This document shows, one piece after another, positions 34,988 through 43,694 of a stretch of 64,000 bases of DNA. The position numbers and the translations under genes were made by a program. Positions within the stretch are counted from its first letter, which is position 1; the number at the start of each line of letters is the position of its first letter. The notes beneath the pieces are model-generated. The model saw only the letters and a program-made list of their open reading frames with translations, had not been told where the DNA came from and made no database searches. Origin of the DNA: Sphingobium sp. BYY-5 (lineage in GTDB: Bacteria > Pseudomonadota > Alphaproteobacteria > Sphingomonadales > Sphingomonadaceae); assembly GCF_022758885.1 (NCBI RefSeq), contig NZ_JALEBH010000001.1, positions 2,108,001-2,172,000 of the forward strand, written 5' to 3'.

Positions 34988-36040
34988 ATGGTCCCGTGCA
35001 ACCTGGCGATATTGGCGGGCGCCGCCTTGCTGGCCTTTGCCGGCACGGCGGGTGCGCAGCAGGCCGCCCAACAGCCCGACACCACGCTCAACGACCGCCT
35101 GACCGGCGACCTGGTGCCCACGCATGATCCGGTCATCGCTCGCGAAGGCGATACCTATCACGTCTTCAGCACCGGCCATGGCAAGCGGCTGATCGAGACG
35201 CGCACGTCAAAGGATCTGGTGAACTGGACGGCGGGCGATCCGATCTTCACGGCGCTTCCCGACTGGGCAAAGCAGGCCATCCCAGGCAGTGACGGCATGT
35301 GGGCGCCCGACATCTCCCATGTGAACGGTCGCTACCGCCTCTATTATTCCGTCTCCACCTTCGGCTCGAACCGGTCGGCGATCGGCCTCACCACCAGCCC
35401 GACGCTGGACCCCAAGGCCAAAAATTATGGCTGGCGCGACGAAGGGTTGGTCGTCATGTCCACCAAGGACGACGACTTTAACGCCATCGACCCCAATTTC
35501 ATCATCGACCGCGACGGTCGCCACTGGTTGTCGCTGGGCAGTTTCTGGACCGGCATCAAGCTGTTCGCGCTGGACCCGAAGACCGGCAAGCCCAAAGACC
35601 CAAAGGCCAAGCCCTTCTCCATCGCCCGCCGCCCTGCGCCTGCCGGCGGCCCGGCCCCGGTCGAAGCCCCCTTCATTATCGACCATGGCGGCTATTATTG
35701 GCTGATGGTCAGCTATGATTATTGCTGCAAGGGCGTGAACAGCAGCTACTACACCGTCATCGGCCGCTCCAAGGCGATCACCGGCCCCTATCTGGGCAAG
35801 GATGGTAGCCCGCTGATGGAAGGTGGCGGGACCATCTTCTTGCGCGCCGACCTTCAGGAACAGCAGCGCTTCCGTGGCCCCGGCCATGCCGGATGGCTGC
35901 ATGACGTTGATCCCAGGGGTGGGGACGCCAAGGATTATGTCGTCTACCACGCCTATGACAAACAGGCGAACGGCGCGCCCACGCTGCGCATCGCACCGGT
36001 GCGCTGGGGGGCTGACGGCTGGCCCATCGCCGAATATTGA
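34988..36040 (+). CDS. GH43 endo-alpha-1,5-L-arabinanase, secreted
   Basis: 350 residues with a signal peptide (cleavage about residue 24, AGAQQ). The five-bladed propeller residues are visible: general base Asp in PTHDPVIAREG, the pKa-modulating Asp in NAIDPNFIIDRDG, and the acid Glu in PVEAPFIIDHGGYYWLMVS. SDGMWAPDISHVNGRYRLYY and RGPGHAGWL are typical of arabinanases. It cuts the arabinan backbone; GH51 and the second GH43 then finish the fragments. Confidence 0.92.
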   Translation: MVPCNLAILAGAALLAFAGTAGAQQAAQQPDTTLNDRLTGDLVPTHDPVIAREGDTYHVFSTGHGKRLIETRTSKDLVNWTAGDPIFTALPDWAKQAIPGSDGMWAPDISHVNGRYRLYYSVSTFGSNRSAIGLTTSPTLDPKAKNYGWRDEGLVVMSTKDDDFNAIDPNFIIDRDGRHWLSLGSFWTGIKLFALDPKTGKPKDPKAKPFSIARRPAPAGGPAPVEAPFIIDHGGYYWLMVSYDYCCKGVNSSYYTVIGRSKAITGPYLGKDGSPLMEGGGTIFLRADLQEQQRFRGPGHAGWLHDVDPRGGDAKDYVVYHAYDKQANGAPTLRIAPVRWGADGWPIAEY

Positions 36041-36077
36041 TCCATTTTATCCGACTGATACATCCGGAGAGAGTCTG

Positions 36078-37520
36078 ATGTCCTTCGTCCCGTCTCGCTT
36101 TGCCCTGTCCCGCCGCGGCTTCATCGGCAGCGCCGCCGTCCTGTCGGCCGCGCCCATGGCAGCACGCGCCGCTTCGGGAGAAACCGCCGCGCCCGTCCCC
36201 GTCAATCCGCTGGTCAAGCAGCGCGCCGACGCCCAGGTCTTCCGCCATGACGACGGCTATTATTATCTGACCGGATCGGTCCCCGAATATGACCGGCTGG
36301 TGCTGCGCCGCTCCAAGACGCTGGCCGGCCTCACGACCGCTGAGGAAGCGGTGTTGTGGCGCCACGAAAAGAGCGGTCCCATGTCCGGCTTCCTCTGGGC
36401 GCCCGAGCTGCACCAGATCGACGGCAAGTGGATCATGTATTTCGCCGCCGGCCCCAGCGGCGGCGGCGAGGATGTGTTCCGCATCCGCACCTATGCCATC
36501 GTCTGCGACGGCGCCGATCCGATGACCGGCAAATGGAGCGTATTGGGCGAGTTCCAGGCGCCCTGGGACAGCTTCAACCTCGATTCGACCAGCTTCGTGC
36601 ACAAGGGCATCCGCTATTTCGCCTGGGCGCAGCGCGAACCGGGCATCGAAACCAACAGCAACCTCTATATCGCACCGCTCAAGACGCCGCTCACCCTGGC
36701 GGCCAAACCGGCCCGCCTCACCGTGCCCACGCTCGACTGGGAAGTGCGCGGCTACAAGGTGGCCGAAGCCCCCGCCGTCCTGCACCGCAACGGCCGTCTG
36801 TTCATGACCTATTCGGCCAGCGCCACCGACGCGCGCTATTGCTTGGGCCTGCTTACCGCGGACGAGAATGCGGACATCATGGACCCCAAATCCTGGACCA
36901 AGAGTCCCAGGCCGGTGTTCAAGACGTGCAAGGAAACCAGCGTCTACGGCCCCGGCCACAACAGCTTCACCGTTGACGAGCAGGGGCGCGACGTCCTCGT
37001 CTATCATGGTCGCGATTATGAGGCGATTCAGGGCGATCCGCTGTTCAACCCGGACCGTCACACCCGTGTGCAGCGCCTCTATTACGCGGCGGACGGCGCC
37101 CCCGATTTCGGTGTGCCGGTCGGCAATGGTCCGCTGCCCGAACGCTTCATTTCCGTGGCCAATCCGCAGGCGCTGCTGGCGCATGACGGCACGCACCTCC
37201 TGGGAGGCAATCCCACCCTCGCCCAGACCCAGTTCCGCCAGACACCGGGCCGGGCGGGCAAGGAAAGCCTGATGCTTTCCCCCATCCTCCTGCCCGACCA
37301 TTATCTGGTCGCGAAGAAGGATGGGTCGGTGACGCTGGAAAAGGACAGCAACAGCGCCGACTTTGCGCTGCGCAGCCAGTTCGTCCGGCTGGAGGACAAG
37401 GCGCAGGGCCAGCTCCGTTTCGCCGCCATCTCAACACCGGGCAAGGCGCTCGGCCTTGCCGACGGACAGATCCGCCTGGTCCGCAGCCGTGACGCGGCGG
37501 CCTATTGGCGGGCGGACTGA
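36078..37520 (+). CDS. GH43 arabinofuranosidase with C-terminal AbfB-like domain, Tat signal
   Basis: 480 residues from ATG 36078. The N-terminus has a twin-arginine signal (SRRGFIGSAAVLS), whereas the two other hydrolases here have Sec signals. The GH43 catalytic part (residues about 45-365) includes RADAQVFRHDDGYYYLTG (Asp), FNLDSTSFVHKGIRYF (Asp) and KVAEAPAVLHRNGRLFMTYS (Glu). The C-terminal about 100 residues (SPILLPDHYLVAKKDGSVTL, DAAAYWRAD) look like an arabinose-binding AbfB-type fold. Confidence 0.87.
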   Translation: MSFVPSRFALSRRGFIGSAAVLSAAPMAARAASGETAAPVPVNPLVKQRADAQVFRHDDGYYYLTGSVPEYDRLVLRRSKTLAGLTTAEEAVLWRHEKSGPMSGFLWAPELHQIDGKWIMYFAAGPSGGGEDVFRIRTYAIVCDGADPMTGKWSVLGEFQAPWDSFNLDSTSFVHKGIRYFAWAQREPGIETNSNLYIAPLKTPLTLAAKPARLTVPTLDWEVRGYKVAEAPAVLHRNGRLFMTYSASATDARYCLGLLTADENADIMDPKSWTKSPRPVFKTCKETSVYGPGHNSFTVDEQGRDVLVYHGRDYEAIQGDPLFNPDRHTRVQRLYYAADGAPDFGVPVGNGPLPERFISVANPQALLAHDGTHLLGGNPTLAQTQFRQTPGRAGKESLMLSPILLPDHYLVAKKDGSVTLEKDSNSADFALRSQFVRLEDKAQGQLRFAAISTPGKALGLADGQIRLVRSRDAAAYWRAD

Positions 37521-37559
37521 TATGCGCGCTACTGGTCTGACAAATAGAAGATTATCGAG

Positions 37560-37590
37560 GCCGGTCGCCCCAGGGCGGCCGGCTTATTAA
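37560..37590 (+). terminator. Terminator of the araD1-GH43 operon
   Basis: GCCGGTCGCC (37560-37569) pairs with GGCGGCCGGC (37574-37583; one G-T wobble) around CCAG, followed by TTATTAA. It lies 40 bases after the GH43 stop. Confidence 0.65.
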
Positions 37591-37694
37591 TTGGGCAGAA
37601 TGTGCCGAAAACGGCAGAAGAATGACGCCCTTCCGCCTGCGATAATTTTGCCACAAGGCAGCAAGATTCGTCGCGCTGGCCCGCAAATTCCCCC

Positions 37695-37736
37695 TTGCGA
37701 TTCATTTGTCGGAGCAATAATTAGTCCGAGTAATTC
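37695..37736 (+). promoter_or_regulatory. TonB-receptor promoter with TGTCGGAG site C
   Basis: A -35-like TTGCGA (37695-37700) is followed by TGTCGGAGC (37707-37715) and the -10-like AATAAT (37716-37721). A second, imperfect copy, GTCCGAGTAATTC, begins 16 bases after the first. The arrangement parallels site A, with TTGTCGGAG directly before the -10. Confidence 0.5.
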
Positions 37737-37775
37737 ACGCATGGCGTATGCGCCAGCCCAGGAGAGGATATCCCA

Positions 37776-40655
37776 ATGGCATTCAAGCCGGTCGCACTCG
37801 GTTCCGCTTCCATGTTCGCCCTGATGCTCGCGGGCGCAGCCCACGCACAGACCACGCAGGTCGCCGCACCGCAGGAAGAAGATACCGCAGACATCGTCGT
37901 CACCGGCGTGCGCGCCTCGATCGTCGGCGCGCTGAACGTCCGCAAAAACTCCACCCAGATCGTCGATTCGATCGTGTCGGAAGACGTCGGCAAGCTGCCC
38001 GACAATAATGTGGTCGAAGCGCTCCAGCGCGTCACCGGCATCCAGGTCACCGACCGCGCCGGTGGTGAAACCGCCGCCATCACCATCCGTGGCCTGACCG
38101 ATCCGCTGACCACGCTCAACGGCCGCAACATCTTCACCGCCGCCGGGACGTCCTTCGCGCTGCAGGACATCTCCGCAAACCTCGTCAAGCAGATCGACGT
38201 CTACAAGACCCGCTCGGCCGACCAGCTCGAAACCGGACTCGCCGGCCAGATCGACGTGCAGACCCGTCGCCCGCTCGACTTTGACGGCTTCACCATTTCG
38301 GGCCTGGCGCGCGGGGTCTATTCGGAACTGGCGGACAAGGTGAATCCCAATGTCGCCCTGCTCGTCAGCAACCGCTGGGAAACCGGCATCGGCGACATCG
38401 GCTTCCTGGTGAACGCCAGCTACACCAAGGCCCAGTATCGCAACCAGAATCTCCAGGCCGGCGCCATGGTGCCGTTCGCCACCGAGAATCCGCCCGCAGG
38501 CTCGGGCCTGACCCCGCTGCAGCGCATCTTCCCCGGCGCCACGAACGAAAACTGGACGCCGGGCCTTGATGCCGGCCTGCCGACCGCACCGGGATCGACG
38601 CTGAACATCAATGGCGTCGCAACCCCCTATTATCTGTCGCGTGACGCCGTCATCGCGTCCGACCTTTACGGCAAGCGTGAACGTCCGTCGATCAACGCCG
38701 CGCTCCAGTGGGCGCCCAATGACAGCTCGGTCTACACCGCCGAAGTCTTCTATACCGGCTTCCGTGGCGAAACCTTCAACAGCCTGCATTTCAGCTTCGC
38801 CGACTGGTGGGGCGACCTGCCCGCGAACGTAGGCAACAGCTTCGAACTCTATGACGGCACGAACATCATCAAGTCGCGCCAACTGGGTTCGGTCGCGGGT
38901 TTCAACAGCGGCGACATGGCGACCAACCGCACCGACAGCTATGTCTATGCGCTGAACGCCAAGTGGAACGTGGGCAGCAACGGCAAGATCGTAGCCGACA
39001 TCGCCTATCAGGACAGCAAGAACGAAACCTCCTTCTTCGCCATCCGTACCGATCGCGGTCCGCTCGACCTGAATGTCGACTTCAATGGCGGCGGCGGCCT
39101 GCCCTCCTACAGCTTCGGCAACCAGGAAGTGCTGACCGACGCCAGCAAGTGGACCGTCGGCAACCTGTTCGACAGTGGCACGAAGAATACCGGCAATGCG
39201 CTGACCATGACGCTGGACGGCGAATATAAGTGGGACGAAGGCTTCCTGCGCCGCATCAAGGCGGGCTTCCGCTATGACAACCGCAATGCCGACAGCTATG
39301 TCCGCGACCAGGGCGCGGGTGGCCTGACCACGCCTAATCCGGCTTATGATCCGACTGATCCGACTAGCCCGGCGCGCGTTCCAGTCTACCTGTCTCAATT
39401 GGGCGCAGGCAGCCCCTTCACCAACAACGGTTTCTTCGACGGCCGTGCCGACATTCCGACCAGCTGGGTGCTGGCCGACCCGCGCAGCATGGACAAGGAC
39501 GCCGTCCGCGCCCTGTACCGCGCGGCATATCCGGATGCCAACTTGCTGCTATCGGACCAGATGAGCTTCGGCCATGTGTTCGGCATCAATGAAAGCAATC
39601 TGGCCGCCTATATCGTCGCCGATGGCGAGGTCGAAATCTTCGGCCGTCCGCTCCAGCTTCAGGGCGGGGTGCGCTTTGTCGCAATCGACACCCTTTACGA
39701 CTATTTCGATCGCGGTAATAATTTCGCCCGAACCACGGTGTCCACCGGTTCGGAAAAATTCCTGCCGTCGTTCACCGCGCGCTACAATATCACCGACAAT
39801 CTGCGCATCCGTTTCAACTATGGCGAAACGCTACGTCGTCCGGCCTTTGGCGACCTCAACCCCAACCTGGCGCTGACGGGCGATCTGTCGCGCATCGGTT
39901 TCGGCTCGGGGTCCTCGGGCAACGCCAACCTGCGGGCGACTCATTCGAAGAATATGGACCTGGCGATCGAATGGTATTTCGAACGCAACAGCGCCATCTA
40001 TGCGACGGCCTTCCAGCGCAAGATCAACGGCCTGGTCGTGCCGCTGACCGTGCGTGAGTTCATCCCGAACAACTATCTGCCGCGCAACGAAACCTACACC
40101 GAATATTTCAATATCACCCGCCCGGAAAACGCTTCCAACGGCACGCTCAAGGGTCTGGAACTGGGGCTGACCTACTTCCCGTCCTACCTGCCCACCTTCC
40201 TGAATGGTCTGGGCTTCACCGGCAGCGCGACGATCCTGGATTCCGAACAGACCATCCCGGTCGTCAACAATGAAGGCGAAATCACCGGTACGACCAAGTC
40301 GGCCTTCTTTGGCGTGTCGAAACTGTCCTACAATGCCACGCTCGCCTATGACAGCGGCCCGATCGGCGCCCGCCTGTCCTACATCTGGCGCAAGGGCTTC
40401 CTGAACAACAATGAAGGCCGCTCCTTTGCCAACCCGATCGGCATGTGGCGCGCGCCGGAAAAGAGCCTGGACTTCCAGCTCACCTGGAACCTGAACAAGG
40501 ATATCGGCATCACCTTTGATGCGGTGAACATCACCAAGGCGAAGCAGCAGAATTATTACAAGTTCGGCGATGTCGGCAATCCGACGGAGTTCAACTCCAG
40601 CACGCTGCTGATCGACCGGACCTTCGCTCTAGGTGTCCGTTTCAAGTTCGACTGA
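37776..40655 (+). CDS. TonB-dependent receptor of the arabinan locus
   Basis: 959 residues with a signal peptide (cleavage about AAHAQTTQ, residue 25), then the plug domain (IVVTGVRASIVGALNVRKN, VVEALQRVTGIQVTDRAGGE) and a 22-strand beta-barrel ending in an aromatic-type terminal strand with ALGVRFKFD. The plug's VETIEVYK-like line here is IDVYKTRSADQLETGLAGQI. It likely imports arabino-oligosaccharides across the outer membrane using TonB energy. There is no SusD partner, as expected for proteobacteria. Confidence 0.95.
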   Translation: MAFKPVALGSASMFALMLAGAAHAQTTQVAAPQEEDTADIVVTGVRASIVGALNVRKNSTQIVDSIVSEDVGKLPDNNVVEALQRVTGIQVTDRAGGETAAITIRGLTDPLTTLNGRNIFTAAGTSFALQDISANLVKQIDVYKTRSADQLETGLAGQIDVQTRRPLDFDGFTISGLARGVYSELADKVNPNVALLVSNRWETGIGDIGFLVNASYTKAQYRNQNLQAGAMVPFATENPPAGSGLTPLQRIFPGATNENWTPGLDAGLPTAPGSTLNINGVATPYYLSRDAVIASDLYGKRERPSINAALQWAPNDSSVYTAEVFYTGFRGETFNSLHFSFADWWGDLPANVGNSFELYDGTNIIKSRQLGSVAGFNSGDMATNRTDSYVYALNAKWNVGSNGKIVADIAYQDSKNETSFFAIRTDRGPLDLNVDFNGGGGLPSYSFGNQEVLTDASKWTVGNLFDSGTKNTGNALTMTLDGEYKWDEGFLRRIKAGFRYDNRNADSYVRDQGAGGLTTPNPAYDPTDPTSPARVPVYLSQLGAGSPFTNNGFFDGRADIPTSWVLADPRSMDKDAVRALYRAAYPDANLLLSDQMSFGHVFGINESNLAAYIVADGEVEIFGRPLQLQGGVRFVAIDTLYDYFDRGNNFARTTVSTGSEKFLPSFTARYNITDNLRIRFNYGETLRRPAFGDLNPNLALTGDLSRIGFGSGSSGNANLRATHSKNMDLAIEWYFERNSAIYATAFQRKINGLVVPLTVREFIPNNYLPRNETYTEYFNITRPENASNGTLKGLELGLTYFPSYLPTFLNGLGFTGSATILDSEQTIPVVNNEGEITGTTKSAFFGVSKLSYNATLAYDSGPIGARLSYIWRKGFLNNNEGRSFANPIGMWRAPEKSLDFQLTWNLNKDIGITFDAVNITKAKQQNYYKFGDVGNPTEFNSSTLLIDRTFALGVRFKFD

Positions 40656-40698
40656 GTGCCCGATGGGGCGCGGTGTCTCCTCATCGCGCTCCATTTCC

Positions 40699-40755
40699 AT
40701 GGCGGCCGTTCCGGGATATCTCTCCAAGTCCCGGGCCGGCCGCCATATTTGTTTG
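40699..40755 (+). terminator. Strong hairpin between the receptor and the MGH1-like hydrolase
   Basis: ATGGCGGCCG (40699-40708) pairs with CGGCCGCCAT (40737-40746), and inside it CCGGGA (40711-40716) pairs with TCCCGG (40729-40734). ATTTGTTT follows. It probably terminates or attenuates transcription after the receptor gene. Confidence 0.6.
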
Positions 40756-40776
40756 GACATGATCTGGGAGGATGTG

Positions 40777-42816
40777 ATGCGCGCGATGCGGATGCTTTTG
40801 CTGGCCGGGGCGGCTCTGGCTTCCATGGGTGCCGCCTCTTCCCCGCCCCCGTCAGCGATGGACACACATGCCATCGCCGCGCAGCGCTTCGGCAATGACG
40901 CGCCCTGGTATCAGGATCGCATCCCCTTCTTCGAATCCGCCGACCCGAAAATCGACGCCGTCTATTATTATCGCTGGGCGCTCTACCGCGCGCATCAGCG
41001 TGACCTAGGCGAGGAAGGCTATATCTCGACCGAGTTTCTCGACGATGTCGACTGGCAGCGCCACCCCTATGCCAGCCTGAACGACGCGACCGGCTTTCAT
41101 CTGGGCGAAGGGCGCTGGCTGAACGATCGCCGCTTCGCCGACGATTATATCAACTTCATGTATGGCGGCGGCAACGACCGCCATTTCACCGATCATATGG
41201 CGGACTCGGTCTGGGGCCGCTACCTGGTCGACGGCGACCGCGCGGGCGCGCTGCGTAACCTGCCGGTGATGAACCACATCTACCGCCTGTGGGACGACAA
41301 GTACGACTTCGACAAGGGCCTCTATTTCGTGGAGCCGCTGCTCGACGCCACCGAATATACCGTGTCCTCGATCGACGCCTCGGGCGGCAAGGACGGATTC
41401 CGTGGCGGCGACGCCTTCCGCCCCTCGGTCAACAGCTATATGTTCGCCAATGCCCGCGCCCTCTCCAGTATGGCGGAGATGGCCGGGAACAAGGCGATGG
41501 CAGCCGATTATGCCGCCCGCGCCTCGGCAATCCGTCAGCGCGTCCTGACCGACCTGTGGAGCGAGAAGCTCACCCATTTCATCGATCGCCACCAGTCGCG
41601 GAAAAATGCGTTCGTCACCTACTGGGACCCGATCCGCAATCGCGAACTGGTGGGCTACCTCCCCTGGATGTTCGACCTCGTCCCCGATGACGCGAAATAT
41701 GCCGCCGCCTGGGCGCATCTGCTCGACCCCGCCTCGCTCGCCGGCAAGGCGGGAATGCGCACCGTCGAAGCCAGCTACGAATATTATATGCGGCAATATC
41801 GCTATCTGGGCAAAGATCCCGAATGCCAGTGGAACGGCCCGGTCTGGCCCTATCAGACGACGCAGGTGCTGCACGGCATGGCCAATCTGCTCGATCATTA
41901 CAAGGAGGGCGGCCCCGTCACCCGCAGCGCCTATATGCGCCTGCTGCGCCAATATGCCGCGCTCCATTATCAGGGGAACAGGCTGGATCTGGAAGAGGAT
42001 TATCATCCGGAGACGGGCAAGCCGATCGTCGGCCTCGACCGCAGCCACCATTATTTCCATTCGGGCTTCAATGACCTGATCATGACCGGTCTGGTCGGTA
42101 TCCGCCCGCGCGCCGACGATGTGCTGGAGGTAAACCCGCTCCTTCCGCAATCCGGTGATCCGCAGGCGCTGGCCTGGTTCCGGGTGCAGGATGTTCCTTA
42201 TCATGGCCACAAGGTCGCTGTGACCTGGGACGCGGATGGGCAGCATTATAGGCGCGGCAAGGGCCTCTCCATCGAAGTGGACGGCAAGGAGGTCGCCCGC
42301 CGCGACACGCTGAGCCGTATCGAAGTCCCGGTGACACGCGCAGCCGCCCCGGCGATCACCCACCCCATCAACCGCGCCGTACAGCTTGTTCGCGGCCAGT
42401 TCCCGATGGGATCGGCCTCCAGCAACGATGACGTCGAGAATGTCCATGATGCGATCGACGGGCGCATCTGGTTCTTCCCCGAATTGCCCAATGGCTGGTC
42501 GTCGGCGCCATCCCCGGCATCGGCGCCCGCGCAGCAATGGTACGCTATCGACCTTGGCAAGCCGATCGACCTTGCCCGCGCCGAACTCGCCTTCTTCGCC
42601 GACGGCAAGGGCTTCGCCGTGCCGCAGGCCTACCGCCTCCAGGCCTGGGTCGACGGCGACTGGCGCGACATCGCCGCGCCCAGGGGCGGCCCGGTCGCCA
42701 ATGGCATCACCGATGTCCGCTGGCCAAAGCTCCGGACCGGCAAGGTCCGTCTGCTCTTCACCCAGCCCCAAGGCAAAGCGATCCGGCTGGCCGAATTCAA
42801 ATTGTTTGAAGAATAG
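40777..42816 (+). CDS. MGH1-like (alpha/alpha)6 glycoside hydrolase with discoidin-like C-domain
   Basis: 679 residues from ATG 40777, which GGGAGG precedes by 5 bases; a short signal peptide ends about residue 20. Residues about 40-480 form an (alpha/alpha)6-barrel of the mannosylglycerate-hydrolase/GH63-like type (PYASLNDATGFHLGEGRWLND, GRYLVDGDRAGALRNLP, ECQWNGPVWPYQTTQVLHG, LEEDYHPETG). The C-terminal about 130 residues (SSNDDVENVHDAIDGRIWFF, LRTGKVRLLFTQP) resemble an F5/8-type C sugar-binding domain. The substrate is not known; the context suggests an arabinose- or plant-derived oligosaccharide. Confidence 0.75.
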   Translation: MRAMRMLLLAGAALASMGAASSPPPSAMDTHAIAAQRFGNDAPWYQDRIPFFESADPKIDAVYYYRWALYRAHQRDLGEEGYISTEFLDDVDWQRHPYASLNDATGFHLGEGRWLNDRRFADDYINFMYGGGNDRHFTDHMADSVWGRYLVDGDRAGALRNLPVMNHIYRLWDDKYDFDKGLYFVEPLLDATEYTVSSIDASGGKDGFRGGDAFRPSVNSYMFANARALSSMAEMAGNKAMAADYAARASAIRQRVLTDLWSEKLTHFIDRHQSRKNAFVTYWDPIRNRELVGYLPWMFDLVPDDAKYAAAWAHLLDPASLAGKAGMRTVEASYEYYMRQYRYLGKDPECQWNGPVWPYQTTQVLHGMANLLDHYKEGGPVTRSAYMRLLRQYAALHYQGNRLDLEEDYHPETGKPIVGLDRSHHYFHSGFNDLIMTGLVGIRPRADDVLEVNPLLPQSGDPQALAWFRVQDVPYHGHKVAVTWDADGQHYRRGKGLSIEVDGKEVARRDTLSRIEVPVTRAAAPAITHPINRAVQLVRGQFPMGSASSNDDVENVHDAIDGRIWFFPELPNGWSSAPSPASAPAQQWYAIDLGKPIDLARAELAFFADGKGFAVPQAYRLQAWVDGDWRDIAAPRGGPVANGITDVRWPKLRTGKVRLLFTQPQGKAIRLAEFKLFEE

Positions 42817-42878
42817 AAGACGAAGGACGGGCCGTTATCCTCCATAACGGGGCATCCGCTCTGGCCACCGCATCCAAG

Positions 42879-42891
42879 GGGTGGTACACCC
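42879..42891. promoter_or_regulatory. Inverted repeat before the TetR gene
   Basis: GGGTG GTA CACCC lies 14 bases before ATG 42905. It is a possible autoregulatory site of the TetR protein, based on position only. Confidence 0.3.
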
Positions 42892-42904
42892 AAAAATAAG
42901 TCAA

Positions 42905-43576
42905 ATGACGCAGATACTCACCCCTTCCCGCCCCGGCATTTATGCTCGCGGCACCGAAACGGTCGACGCCATATTGAAGGCGGCGCTGGACGTGCTGATC
43001 GACGAAGGGGCGGATGCCTTCACCATCCGCCGCATCGCCGCGCGCTGCGATATGAAGGTGGGCAATGTCAGCTATCATTTTCCGCGCAAGGAAATGCTGA
43101 TCCAGGTGCTTCTGGACGAGCTGGTCGACAGCTATGGCAAGCTGCTCGACGAAGTCGTGCGCAAACCCGGCCTCACCGCCGAGGAGCGGTTGAAGCTGGT
43201 CATCATCCTGTGCCTCGACGATATCGGTTCCAAGCGGACCACCCATCTCTTCACCGAGCTGTGGGCGCTGGCCAATCATAACGCATTCGTCGCCGACCGC
43301 GTCCGCGCCTTCTACGAGCGCATCCATGGCGTGATCGGCGATTATGTTGCAGCGATCAACCCGGCCCTGGGGCAGGAGGATGTGCGCACCGTCGCCCTGT
43401 TCATCAGCGCGACGATGGAAGGCGCCACGCCCTTCCTGGGTCATGGCAAACCCTGGGCCGACAAGATGCCGGCCTTTACCGCGCTCGCCGTCCAGTCGCT
43501 GGTGACGCTGGCGCGCACCGCCACATCGCGGGATATTGCGGCGCTGGCGCCGGCGAAAATTCCCGAACTCGCCTGA
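42905..43576 (+). CDS. TetR-family regulator
   Basis: 223 residues. ATG 42905 is preferred to the upstream GTG 42881. The N-terminal HTH is clear (DAFTIRRIAARCDMKVGNVS, followed by YHFPRKEMLIQVLL), with a helical C-terminal ligand domain. It stands between the arabinan genes and the amine dehydrogenase operon on the same strand, so it may control either. No strong Shine-Dalgarno is visible. Confidence 0.87.
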   Translation: MTQILTPSRPGIYARGTETVDAILKAALDVLIDEGADAFTIRRIAARCDMKVGNVSYHFPRKEMLIQVLLDELVDSYGKLLDEVVRKPGLTAEERLKLVIILCLDDIGSKRTTHLFTELWALANHNAFVADRVRAFYERIHGVIGDYVAAINPALGQEDVRTVALFISATMEGATPFLGHGKPWADKMPAFTALAVQSLVTLARTATSRDIAALAPAKIPELA

Positions 43577-43591
43577 CCCGACCACTGCATC

Positions 43592-43609
43592 GCAACATTT
43601 ATTTGTTGC
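43592..43609 (+). terminator. Small hairpin after tetR
   Basis: GCAACA TTTATT TGTTGC, a 6-bp stem 16 bases after the TetR stop; a weak terminator candidate. Downstream, GACAAG and CTTGTC (43640-43659) form a second inverted repeat before aauB. Confidence 0.35.
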
Positions 43610-43694
43610 TGCGGCGTTTCGCCCCCTTGACCAAATCTGGACAAGTGTCAAACCTTGTCATCGACGCAGCAGGCACCAAGGGGGATCAGCCAGC

